DNA from: JBDIAG01 sp047974565
GTDB taxonomy: Bacteria > Actinomycetota > Actinomycetes > Actinomycetales > CAWJMD01
Length of the DNA: 64,000 nt
Direction of reading: 5' to 3'
Assembly: GCA_047974565.1 (NCBI GenBank)
Contig: JBKECN010000010.1
Coordinates: 14,776-78,775 of the forward strand
A program made the translations under genes and the position numbers. Shown here one piece after another: positions 41,811-49,274 of this stretch; the stretch's first letter is position 1; the number at the start of each line of letters is the position of its first letter. The notes under the pieces were generated by a model. That model did no database searches. It was not told where the DNA came from and saw only the letters and a list, made by a program, of their open reading frames with translations.

Positions 41811-43208
41811 GTGATTCGCGCGTCGGAGGCGGTCCAGCCCGCCTACAGCTCAGGGGTGCTGCTGGCCATCGCGGCAGGCGCGGTGGCCGTGCTGTTGCTG
41901 CTCATCATGCGGTTCAAGTTGCACGCCTTCGTGGCTCTCATCCTGGTGTCCTTCTGTACCGCCCTGGCCACCAGGATCCCGTTCGCCGAGGTGGTGCCGA
42001 CCATGCTCGGCGGCTTCGGGTCCACGCTCGCCAGCGTCGCCCTGCTGGTCGGGCTCGGCGCCATGATCGGCAGGTTGCTGGAGGTGACCGGCGGCGCCCA
42101 GGTGCTGGCCGACACGCTCATCGGACGGTTCGGGGAGCATCGCGCTCCGCTGGCCCTGGGTGTGGCGTCCCTGCTCTTCGGCTTTCCGATCTTCTTCGAC
42201 GCCGGCCTGGTGGTGATGCTCCCGATCATCTTCAGCGTCGCCCGGCGCTTCGGCGGCTCCGTGCTCACCTACGCACTGCCGTCCGCGGGGGCGTTCGCGG
42301 TGATGCACTCCTTCGTGCCGCCGCACCCTGGGCCGGTCGCCGCCGGCGAACTGCTCGGCGCCGACCTGGGCCTGCTGCTCATCGTCGGCCTGCTGATCGG
42401 ACTGCCCACCTGGTACCTGGCGGCCTACCTGTTCGCGATGTTCATCGGCAAGCGGGTGCAGGTACCGGTGCCGGTGCTGCTGTCCGGTGGTGACGTCGCC
42501 GAACCGGAGAACCCGGGGCCACCGCCGTCCTTCGGCCTGGTGCTCAGCGTGCTGTTGCTGCCGCTGATCCTGATCTTCCTCAACACCGGCCTCAACACCC
42601 TGGCCACCGCCGGTGTGCTGGACGGGGAGGCCACCTGGGTCGCGGTGCTGCGGATGTTCGGGCAGACCCCGATCGCGCTGTTGTTCACCGTGCTGTACGC
42701 GATGATCGCGCTCGGGCGCGGGCGCCGGTCGCGTTCGGACATCGAACACATCGTCAACGCCGCGCTCGCCCCGGTCTGCGCGATCATCCTGATCACCGGT
42801 GCCGGCGGCATGTTCGGTGGGGTGCTGCGGGCCAGCGGCATCGGCGAGGCGCTCGCCGGCAGCCTGGAATCCACCGGCCTGCCGGTCATCGTCGCCGCCT
42901 TCGTGGTGTCCACCGTGTTGCGGGTGGCGCAGGGCTCGGCGACGGTCGCGCTCACCACCACCGCGGGCTTGATGGCCCCGACCGTGGCCGCCACCTCGGG
43001 CCTGTCGGCGATCGACCTGGCCTGCATCGTGGTGGCGATCGCCTGTGGCGCCACCGTCCTCTCGCACGTCAACGACTCCGGCTTCTGGCTGGTCGGCCGG
43101 TTCCTCGGGATGGACGAGAAAACCACCCTGAAGACCTGGACGGTGATGGAGACCCTGATCGGCACGGTCGGCTTCGCGCTGGCCTTCACCGTGAGCCTGG
43201 TGCTGTGA
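41811..43208 (+). CDS. gntP: GntP-family gluconate permease
   Basis: Proton-coupled gluconate transporter of 465 residues with about 12-14 hydrophobic segments. Family signatures: the GFGSTLASVALLVGLGAMIGRLLE and FGFPIFFDAGLVVMLPI regions and the SFVPPHPGPVAA loop. Start unclear: GTG 41811 has AAGGGG 9 bases upstream; GTG 41802 and TTG 41781 are in frame but have poor spacing. The stop overlaps the gntK start (TGATG). Together with gntK and gnd it makes a gluconate utilisation block. Confidence 0.93.
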   Translation: MIRASEAVQPAYSSGVLLAIAAGAVAVLLLLIMRFKLHAFVALILVSFCTALATRIPFAEVVPTMLGGFGSTLASVALLVGLGAMIGRLLEVTGGAQVLADTLIGRFGEHRAPLALGVASLLFGFPIFFDAGLVVMLPIIFSVARRFGGSVLTYALPSAGAFAVMHSFVPPHPGPVAAGELLGADLGLLLIVGLLIGLPTWYLAAYLFAMFIGKRVQVPVPVLLSGGDVAEPENPGPPPSFGLVLSVLLLPLILIFLNTGLNTLATAGVLDGEATWVAVLRMFGQTPIALLFTVLYAMIALGRGRRSRSDIEHIVNAALAPVCAIILITGAGGMFGGVLRASGIGEALAGSLESTGLPVIVAAFVVSTVLRVAQGSATVALTTTAGLMAPTVAATSGLSAIDLACIVVAIACGATVLSHVNDSGFWLVGRFLGMDEKTTLKTWTVMETLIGTVGFALAFTVSLVL

Positions 43209-43756
43209 TGGCCGAGTCGTCGGCCCCTGCTGGGGGCACGCTGCACGTGGTGGTGATGGGAGTCTCCGGCAGCGGCAAGTCGACCGTCGCCGAGGGGATC
43301 GCCGCAGAGTGCGACCTGGCCTTCGGCGAGGCCGACCTGTTCCACCCCCAGTCCAATATCGACAAGATGAGCGCCGGCATCGCGTTGACCGACGAGGACC
43401 GGTGGCCCTGGCTGCGGGACCTGTCCGCCTGGATGGCGGAGCGGGCCAAGGCCGGCACGTCCACGGTGATGGCCAGTTCGGCGCTGCGCAAGGTGTACCG
43501 GGACCTGCTGCGCTCCCAACCCGAGGCTGTCGGCGGGCGGGTGTTCTTCATCCACCTCGCCGGCCCGCTGCAGGTGATTCACGACCGGATGGCTGCCCGC
43601 GGTGGGCATTTCATGCCGGTCTCGCTGTTGCGCTCGCAGTTCGACACGTTGGAGCCGCTGGAACCGGGCGAGCCGGGGATCGAACTCGACCTGCAGCATT
43701 CGCCGCAGGAGTTGATCGGCCAGTCGGTCGCCGTGGTGCGTGACCTGATGGGCTGA
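43208..43756 (+). CDS. gntK: Gluconokinase
   Basis: Phosphorylates gluconate to 6-phosphogluconate with ATP, feeding gnd. 182 residues with the P-loop GVSGSGKST near residues 18-26 and the family motifs EADLFHPQSNIDKMSAGIALTDEDRWPWL and GHFMPVSLLRSQFDTLE. ATG 43208 overlaps the gntP stop; a GTG at 43205 is also possible. One copy of the intergenic repeat family follows before corA. Confidence 0.95.
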   Translation: MAESSAPAGGTLHVVVMGVSGSGKSTVAEGIAAECDLAFGEADLFHPQSNIDKMSAGIALTDEDRWPWLRDLSAWMAERAKAGTSTVMASSALRKVYRDLLRSQPEAVGGRVFFIHLAGPLQVIHDRMAARGGHFMPVSLLRSQFDTLEPLEPGEPGIELDLQHSPQELIGQSVAVVRDLMG

Positions 43757-43823
43757 GCCTGCCCGTCGATCACGAACCCAACCCAGTGAACCCGACCCAA
43801 CCCAGTGAACCGAACCCAACCCA

Positions 43824-43862
43824 GTGAACACTGTTGCGTCCCTGGCGCACCATTGCGTACAC
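43824..43862 (-). repeat. Single inverted copy of the array A/B repeat core
   Basis: Read on the minus strand this is a 39-base core starting GTGTAC (43862-43857) and ending GTTCAC (43829-43824), very close to the first copy of array A (shares GCCAGGGACGCAA and the AGTGTTCACTGGGT end). Just left of it (43785-43823) lie two more copies of the ACCCAGTGAAC half only. It sits in the 135-bp gap between convergent gntK and corA. Confidence 0.85.
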
Positions 43863-43891
43863 CAGACCCTCGGTGCCGCTGGGTGCCTGGC

Positions 43892-44995
43892 CTACAACCA
43901 GCCGTTCCTGCGGAAGGTCGTGTAGAGGCTCACGCAGGCGATCAGCCCGACGCCGAGCAGGGCGAAGAAGCCGTACCGCCAGTGCACGGCGGGCATCGTG
44001 TCGAAGTTCATTCCGAAGACCCCGGCCAGCACGGTGGGCACCAGCCCGATCGCCGCCCAGGCCGAGATCTTGCGCATGTCCTCGTTCTGGCGCATCGCCA
44101 CCGCGTTCTGGCGCACCCCGACCTGGGCCAGCTGGGCCTGCAGCACGTCGGTGAGCATGGCGTTGAACTGGTCGATCTCCTCCGCGGCTCGCACCGCATG
44201 GTCGTGCACGTCCCGGAACAGCAGCCAGATGTCGTCGCCGAAACTGATGTGCCGGTGCGCGGCCAGCCGGTCCAGGGGTTCGACCAGCGGGCTCACCGCA
44301 CGACGGAACTCCAGCACCTCCCGCTTGAGCTTGTAGATCCGCTCGGAGTGGTCGCCCCCGTCGCCGCCGAAGACCTGCTCTTCGATCTGGTCGATGTCGA
44401 TGGTGATGGCGCCCACGGTGGCCAGATAGCCGTCCACGGTCAGGTCGGTTATCTCGTGCAACACCGCGCCGGGGCCGGCGCGCAGGCGCTCCGGGTCCGC
44501 CTCCAGGTTCCGGCGGGCGACGGCGGGAATGTCGGTGCGGCCGTGCCGCACGGTGATGACGAAGTGCGGACCGACGAAGACGGCGAGCTCGGCGACGTCC
44601 ACCTCCTCGGGCTCGTCCAGGTAGCAGACCGGCTTGATGATGGCGAAGAGCAGATCCCGTCCGTAGCGTTCCAGCTTGGGCCGCTGGTGCGCCGACACCG
44701 CATCCTCCACGGCAAGTTCGGGGAGTTCGAACTGGGCGGCGATGTCGGCGAACTCCTCCTCGGTGGCCTCCCACAGGCCTATCCAGACGAAGCCGTGCTC
44801 CCTGCGTGCGGTGGCCAGGGCCTCACGGATGTCCTGGACGTCCTCGCGGCGAACCCCATCGACATAGAGGCCGCTGGAGACGATGAGGTCCTGACCGCCC
44901 CGGGGTAGCAGCATCTCGGGATGCTGGCGCCGCCGGTTCGGCTGCTCCTGGGCCACGGCCGGCAGCAGTGGCGCGTGGCCGAAGCTGGGCAGCAC
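43892..44995 (-). CDS. corA: CorA-family magnesium/cobalt transporter
   Basis: Divalent-metal channel of the CorA family, 367 residues: a large cytoplasmic alpha/beta domain, long stalk helix and two C-terminal membrane helices with the diagnostic GMN (G328-M329-N330, in FGMNFDTMP). The GTG at 44995 begins 1 base after the stop of the MBL hydrolase gene and has GAGGG 8 bases before it; ATG 44914 would remove 27 residues. Third gene of the mscR-MBL-corA run. Confidence 0.93.
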   Translation of the reverse strand: MLPSFGHAPLLPAVAQEQPNRRRQHPEMLLPRGGQDLIVSSGLYVDGVRREDVQDIREALATARREHGFVWIGLWEATEEEFADIAAQFELPELAVEDAVSAHQRPKLERYGRDLLFAIIKPVCYLDEPEEVDVAELAVFVGPHFVITVRHGRTDIPAVARRNLEADPERLRAGPGAVLHEITDLTVDGYLATVGAITIDIDQIEEQVFGGDGGDHSERIYKLKREVLEFRRAVSPLVEPLDRLAAHRHISFGDDIWLLFRDVHDHAVRAAEEIDQFNAMLTDVLQAQLAQVGVRQNAVAMRQNEDMRKISAWAAIGLVPTVLAGVFGMNFDTMPAVHWRYGFFALLGVGLIACVSLYTTFRRNGWL

Positions 44996-44996
44996 G

Positions 44997-45623
44997 TCAA
45001 TGCCCTCGGGTGATCCACTCGTCCAGGTTCGGTGCCTCTTCGCCGATCGTCGTGCTGTCTCCGTGTCCGGTGCGCACGACCGTCTCCGGAGGCAGGGTGA
45101 GCACCTTGGCCTTGAGCGAGTCGATGATGGTGTCGAAACTCGAGAAGGAACGTCCGGTGGCCCCCGGGCCCCCCTTGAACAGGGTGTCGCCGCTGAACAG
45201 CGTCGACAGGGCCGGGACGTAGAAGCAGACCGCACCCGGGGCGTGACCCGGGGTGTGCAGGACGTGCAACTCCACGCCCCCGACGCTGATCACGCCACCG
45301 TCGGTGAGGTCGCCGTCCGGCGGGACGTCGTAGACCTGATCCCACAACACCCGGTCGTCCGGGTGCAGCAGGATGGGGGCGCCGGTGGCGTCGGCGAGGT
45401 CCTTGGCCGCGTTGATGTGGTCGTTGTGGCCGTGCGTGCACAGGATCGCGGTGAGTGTGCGGCCCTGGAGATGGCCCAGGATCGCGTCCGCGGCGTGCGC
45501 GGCGTCGATCACCACGCACTCGGAGTCGTCGCCGACGATCCAGACGTTGTTGTCGACCTCCCAGGTACCGCCATCCAGGCTGAAGGTGCCCGAGGTGACC
45601 TGGTTATCGATCCGGGCGCTCAC
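44997..45623 (-). CDS. MBL-fold hydrolase next to MscR
   Basis: Metallo-beta-lactamase-fold hydrolase of the glyoxalase II type, 208 residues. Metal ligands: THGHNDH (the HxHxDH motif, near 64-70), HTPGHAPG (near 123), SGDTLF (D near 145) and the C-terminal HGDST. It overlaps mscR by GTGA. Next to the mycothiol-dependent formaldehyde dehydrogenase, the natural guess is hydrolysis of the S-formylmycothiol product; that is inference from position. Such pairs occur in other actinobacteria. Confidence 0.88.
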   Translation of the reverse strand: MSARIDNQVTSGTFSLDGGTWEVDNNVWIVGDDSECVVIDAAHAADAILGHLQGRTLTAILCTHGHNDHINAAKDLADATGAPILLHPDDRVLWDQVYDVPPDGDLTDGGVISVGGVELHVLHTPGHAPGAVCFYVPALSTLFSGDTLFKGGPGATGRSFSSFDTIIDSLKAKVLTLPPETVVRTGHGDSTTIGEEAPNLDEWITRGH

Positions 45624-46711
45624 CGGTCCAGCTCCACGACCGAGCGCAGCACGTCACCGTGGTGCATCTTGGTGAAGGCCTCCTCGACATCGCCGAGGCT
45701 GATCTTCTCGGTGACGAAGGCGTCCAGGTCGAAGCGGCCCTGGTTGTACAGGTCGATGAGCATCGGGAAATCGCGGCTCGGCAGGCAGTCGCCGTACCAG
45801 CTCGACTTCAACGCCCCACCGCGACCGAAGATCTCGATCAGCGGGAGTTCGATCCGCATCGTCGGGTTGGGTACGCCGACCAGCACGACCGTGCCCGCCA
45901 GATCGCGCATGTAGAAGGCCTGCTCGTACGTCTCGGGACGGCCGATCGCCTCGATGACGACGTCCGCGCCGTGGCCGCCGGTGAGCTCGCGCACCGCCTC
46001 CACCGCGTCCACCTCACCGGAGTTCACGGTATGCGTGGCCCCGAATCCCTTGGCCCACTCCAGCTTTCGGTCGTCGAGGTCGATCGCGATGATCGTCGTC
46101 GCGCCAGCCACCTGGGCCCCGGCGATCGCCGCGTCCCCGACCCCGCCGCAGCCGATCACGGCCACCGAGTCGCCGCGGCCGATCCCGCCGGTGTTCACCG
46201 CGGCGCCGAACCCGGCCATCACTCCGCAGCCGAGCAGGCCCGCCGCGGCCGGCGAGGTGTTCGGGTCGACCTTGGTGCACTGCCCGGAGTGCACGAGGGT
46301 CTTCTCGACGAAAGCGCCGATACCCAGTGCCGGAGACAGTTCGGTGCCGTCGGTCAGCGTCATCTTCTGCGAGGCGTTGTGGGTGGCGAAGCAGTACCAG
46401 GGCTTGCCCTTGGCGCAGGCCCGGCAGGTACCGCAGACCGCGCGCCAGTTGAGGATGACGAAGTCGCCCGGCGCCACGTTGGTGACCCCCTCGCCGACGG
46501 CTTCGACGATGCCGGCGGCCTCGTGACCCAGCAGGAAGGGGAAGTCGTCGTTGATGCCGCCCTCGCGGTAGTGCAGGTCGGTGTGGCAGACCCCGCAGGC
46601 ATCCACCTTCACGACGGCCTCACCTGGCCCCGGGTCGGGAATGACGATGTCCGTGACCTCCACGGGAGCACCCTTGCTGCGGGCGATGACTCCCTTAACG
46701 GTCTGGGGCAT
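45620..46711 (-). CDS. mscR: S-(hydroxymethyl)mycothiol dehydrogenase / S-nitrosomycothiol reductase
   Basis: Zinc-dependent class III-like alcohol dehydrogenase that oxidises the formaldehyde-mycothiol adduct and reduces S-nitrosomycothiol. 363 residues: catalytic zinc Cys in GVCHTDLHY and GHEAAGIVEAVG, structural zinc cluster CGTCRACAKGKPWYC (four Cys, near 95-109), NAD loop GCGGVGDAAIAGA. ATG 46711 is right after the GGAGG of the preceding sequence and matches the family; the frame to 46792 adds unsupported residues. Upstream lies a 23-bp repeat array. Confidence 0.95.
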   Translation of the reverse strand: MPQTVKGVIARSKGAPVEVTDIVIPDPGPGEAVVKVDACGVCHTDLHYREGGINDDFPFLLGHEAAGIVEAVGEGVTNVAPGDFVILNWRAVCGTCRACAKGKPWYCFATHNASQKMTLTDGTELSPALGIGAFVEKTLVHSGQCTKVDPNTSPAAAGLLGCGVMAGFGAAVNTGGIGRGDSVAVIGCGGVGDAAIAGAQVAGATTIIAIDLDDRKLEWAKGFGATHTVNSGEVDAVEAVRELTGGHGADVVIEAIGRPETYEQAFYMRDLAGTVVLVGVPNPTMRIELPLIEIFGRGGALKSSWYGDCLPSRDFPMLIDLYNQGRFDLDAFVTEKISLGDVEEAFTKMHHGDVLRSVVELDR

Positions 46712-46804
46712 GAGGGGAACCTCCATGGTGCGAGTGCGGTGCTCGGCCGGGCGTGGCGTGGTGTCCGCATCGTAACGGTTACCGCTCACCATCAGATGGG
46801 CGCG

Positions 46805-46988
46805 TTCGCGTGGTGCTGCTGGGCGGGTTCGCGTGGTGCTGCTGGGCGCGTTTGCGGGGTGCGGCTGGGCGCCTTTGTGTGGTGCGGCTGGGCGGGTTCG
46901 CGGGGTGTGGATGAGCTGGTTTCGCGCGGTCTGGCTGGTGGCTTTGCGCGTGTGGCTGGGGCTGGTTCGCGCGGTGGGTGGGCCGTGT
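46805..46988. repeat. 23-bp tandem repeat array, eight units
   Basis: Eight contiguous units with exact 23-bp period (starts 46805, 46828, 46851, 46874, 46897, 46920, 46943, 46966). The unit core is TTYGCGNGGTGNNGCTGGGCG; the first four are most alike and the last three have drifted. The array lies 93 bp upstream of the mscR start, and no frame gives a plausible protein. Confidence 0.85.
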
Positions 46989-47110
46989 GGTCGGCGGCCA
47001 GGTGAGGTCGGTGGGCGAGGCCACCGGTCGCGACAGCGGCGGGCCGTGTGGTCGGCGGCCAGGTGAGGTTGGTGGGCGAGGTCACCGGTCGCGACAGCGG
47101 CGGGCCGGCC
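46980..47110. repeat. 61-bp tandem repeat
   Basis: Two near-identical 61-bp units (46980-47040, 47041-47101), starting GGGCCGTGTGGTCGGCGGCC, differing at two bases, plus the start of a third. They directly precede the 3' end of the DsbA-like gene and follow the 23-bp array. Confidence 0.85.
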
Positions 47111-47119
47111 GACCCGAGT

Positions 47120-47886
47120 TCAGTTGTCCGCGGCTTCCAGCGCCGTGTTCAGGGCGTCGTCGAAACTCTGCCCGCTCGCCGTGTCGACCAGTTCGCCGTT
47201 GACCAGCAGGCCCGGCGTCCACCGCACCCCAGATGCCAGGGCGCTGCTCGTCTGCGCCGCCACATAGTTGTCCATCTGCCCGTCGCCCATGCAGTCCAGG
47301 ACGCTCTGGGGCACGCCGAGATCGGTGCCCAAGACCGCGAGTTCCTGCTCGTCCCAGCCGTCACCCTCCAGGGGCGGCTGCCGGGCGAACAACTCGTCGT
47401 GAAAGGCCAAGAAGTGCCCGGGGCGTGCGCCAGCACGCAGTAGGCGGCGGCGCCCGCCCGGGAGGAGGACCCGACGTCCGTGGCTTCGTCGTCGAGGATG
47501 GCGATCGGCACGTACTCCAGCTGAATCCGGCCGTCGTCGACCAGAGTCTGCAGGTCCCGGCCCGTCTGGTCGTGGAACTGTTTGCAGGCCGGGCACATGT
47601 AGTCCACGTACTCGGTGACGACGACCTCGGCCGCCGGGTCTCCGGTGAGGTAGCCGCCGTGATCACTGGGACTCAACGGCGCGGTGGCCTCCGGGTCCGA
47701 CCCGGAGGCCCACGTGGTCTGCATCACGGTCAGCGTCAGCGTGGCTGCCACGACGGCGATGCTGAATATCGGGACGAAGGCGAGCAGCACGAACACCGCG
47801 ATGATCGCCGGGCGGCGGCTACGCGCATGCTCGGCAAGCGCCTGGCGCCACGGCTCACCCGGTTGGTACGGCTCGTCGATCCTCAT
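47120..47886 (-). pseudogene. DsbA-family membrane thioredoxin-like protein, frameshifted
   Basis: Membrane-anchored DsbA/thioredoxin-like oxidoreductase split by a frameshift. The N-terminal part (start ATG 47886) has a membrane helix near residues 27-55 and the active site CPAC in VDYMCPACKQFHD. After AAYCVLAHAPG the frame turns to an unlikely Arg/Trp-rich sequence, while the expected continuation (HFLAFHDELFARQPP to the end ALEAADN) is read in another frame to the stop at 47120. One extra C in the CCCC run (plus strand GGGG at 47420-47423) would restore a single frame of about 255 residues. Sequencing error in a homopolymer, genuine decay, or recoding are all possible. Confidence 0.8.
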
Positions 47887-47964
47887 CTCACGAGTGTGCC
47901 TTGCAGCCCACCTCGGCGCGCGGAGGTTGGACGCGCCCGGCGGCCAGCCACGGCGGCGCAGGAA

Positions 47965-49188
47965 TCACTTGCCCAGGCACACCGCGACCGACTCCACCAA
48001 CTGATCGATGTCCGCCTCGCTGGCCACCAGCGGCGGGGCCAGGCGCAACGTCGAGCCGTGGGTGTCCTTGGCCAGGATCCGGTGGTCGAGCAGGCGATGC
48101 GCCAGGTCGCGACCGGACATCAGCGAAGGGTCGACGTCCAGGCCGGCCCACAGGCCCCGGCAGCGCAGGGCGGTCAGGCCCTGGCCGACCAGGGTGCCAA
48201 GCCCGTCGGCGAGTTGGCGGCCGCGGTCGCGGGCCGCCTGCTGGAACTCGCCCGAGCGCAGCATCGCCACCACCTCGATACCGATCGCCGCCCCCAGCGG
48301 GTTGCCGCCGAAGGTCGAGCCGTGCGACCCGGGAGTGATCACCCCCAGCACGTCGATGTCCGCGACCACCGCGGACACCGGCATGATCCCCCCGCCCAGT
48401 GCCTTGCCGAGGATGTACATGTCCGGCACCACCTGCTCATGGTCGCAGGCAAAGGTCTCCCCGGTGCGGGCCAGGCCCGACTGGATCTCGTCCGCGATCA
48501 TCAGAATGCCGCGCTGGGAACAGATCTCGCGCACCTGACGCAGATAGCCGTCCGGTGGGATGATCACTCCGGCCTCGCCCTGGATCGGCTCGAGCAACAC
48601 CCCGATGGTGTCCTGGTCGATGGCCGCCTCGAGGGCTTCGGCGTCGCCAAAGGGGACCAGCCGGAAGCCCGGGGTGAACGGCCCGTAGCCGGTGCGGGCG
48701 TCCTCGTCGGTGGAGAAACTGACGATGGTGGTGGTGCGGCCGTGGAAGTTGTCGGCCATCACGATGATGGTGCCGGCGTCGTCGGCGATGCCCTTGCGTT
48801 CGTGGCCCCACCGCCGGGCCACCTTGACCGCGGTCTCGACCGCCTCGGCACCGGAGTTCATCGGCAGAATCATCTGCTTGCCGCACAACTGGGCCAGGTC
48901 ACGGCTGAACGTCGAGAGCTGGTCGTTGTAGAAGGCGCGGCTGGTGAGGGTGAGCCGGCCCACCTGGTCGCGGGCGGCCTCCACCAGCCGCGGGTGGCAG
49001 TGCCCGAAGTTCAACGCCGAGTAGCCGGCCAGGCAGTCGAGATAGTCGAGCCCGTCCACGTCGGTGACGAAGGCGCCCTTACCGCTGTGCAACACCACCG
49101 GCAGCGGATGGTAGTTGTGCGCGGCGTAGCTCTCGGTGAGCTCGATGTGCTCGGCCGTCGCCTGACCGATCTCCTGCGTTCTGCTCAT
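47965..49188 (-). CDS. rocD: Ornithine aminotransferase
   Basis: PLP enzyme that turns ornithine plus 2-oxoglutarate into glutamate semialdehyde and glutamate. 407 residues, class III aminotransferase. Landmarks: NSGAEAVETAVKVARRWG, NFHGRTTTIVSFSTD, the PLP-aspartate in MIADEIQSGLARTG, and the PLP lysine in YILGKALGGGIMPVSAV, then GSHGSTFGGNPLG. ATG 49188 is clear. Single gene; no arginine-degradation partner lies beside it. Confidence 0.95.
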   Translation of the reverse strand: MSRTQEIGQATAEHIELTESYAAHNYHPLPVVLHSGKGAFVTDVDGLDYLDCLAGYSALNFGHCHPRLVEAARDQVGRLTLTSRAFYNDQLSTFSRDLAQLCGKQMILPMNSGAEAVETAVKVARRWGHERKGIADDAGTIIVMADNFHGRTTTIVSFSTDEDARTGYGPFTPGFRLVPFGDAEALEAAIDQDTIGVLLEPIQGEAGVIIPPDGYLRQVREICSQRGILMIADEIQSGLARTGETFACDHEQVVPDMYILGKALGGGIMPVSAVVADIDVLGVITPGSHGSTFGGNPLGAAIGIEVVAMLRSGEFQQAARDRGRQLADGLGTLVGQGLTALRCRGLWAGLDVDPSLMSGRDLAHRLLDHRILAKDTHGSTLRLAPPLVASEADIDQLVESVAVCLGK

Positions 49189-49274
49189 GGCGTGCCGACT
49201 CTCCCTCGTCTCCGGCGAAGGATCTCAGCGTAGGCGCGCGTGGTGGGTTGTGGTGCTGACCGCCGCAAAGGTGG

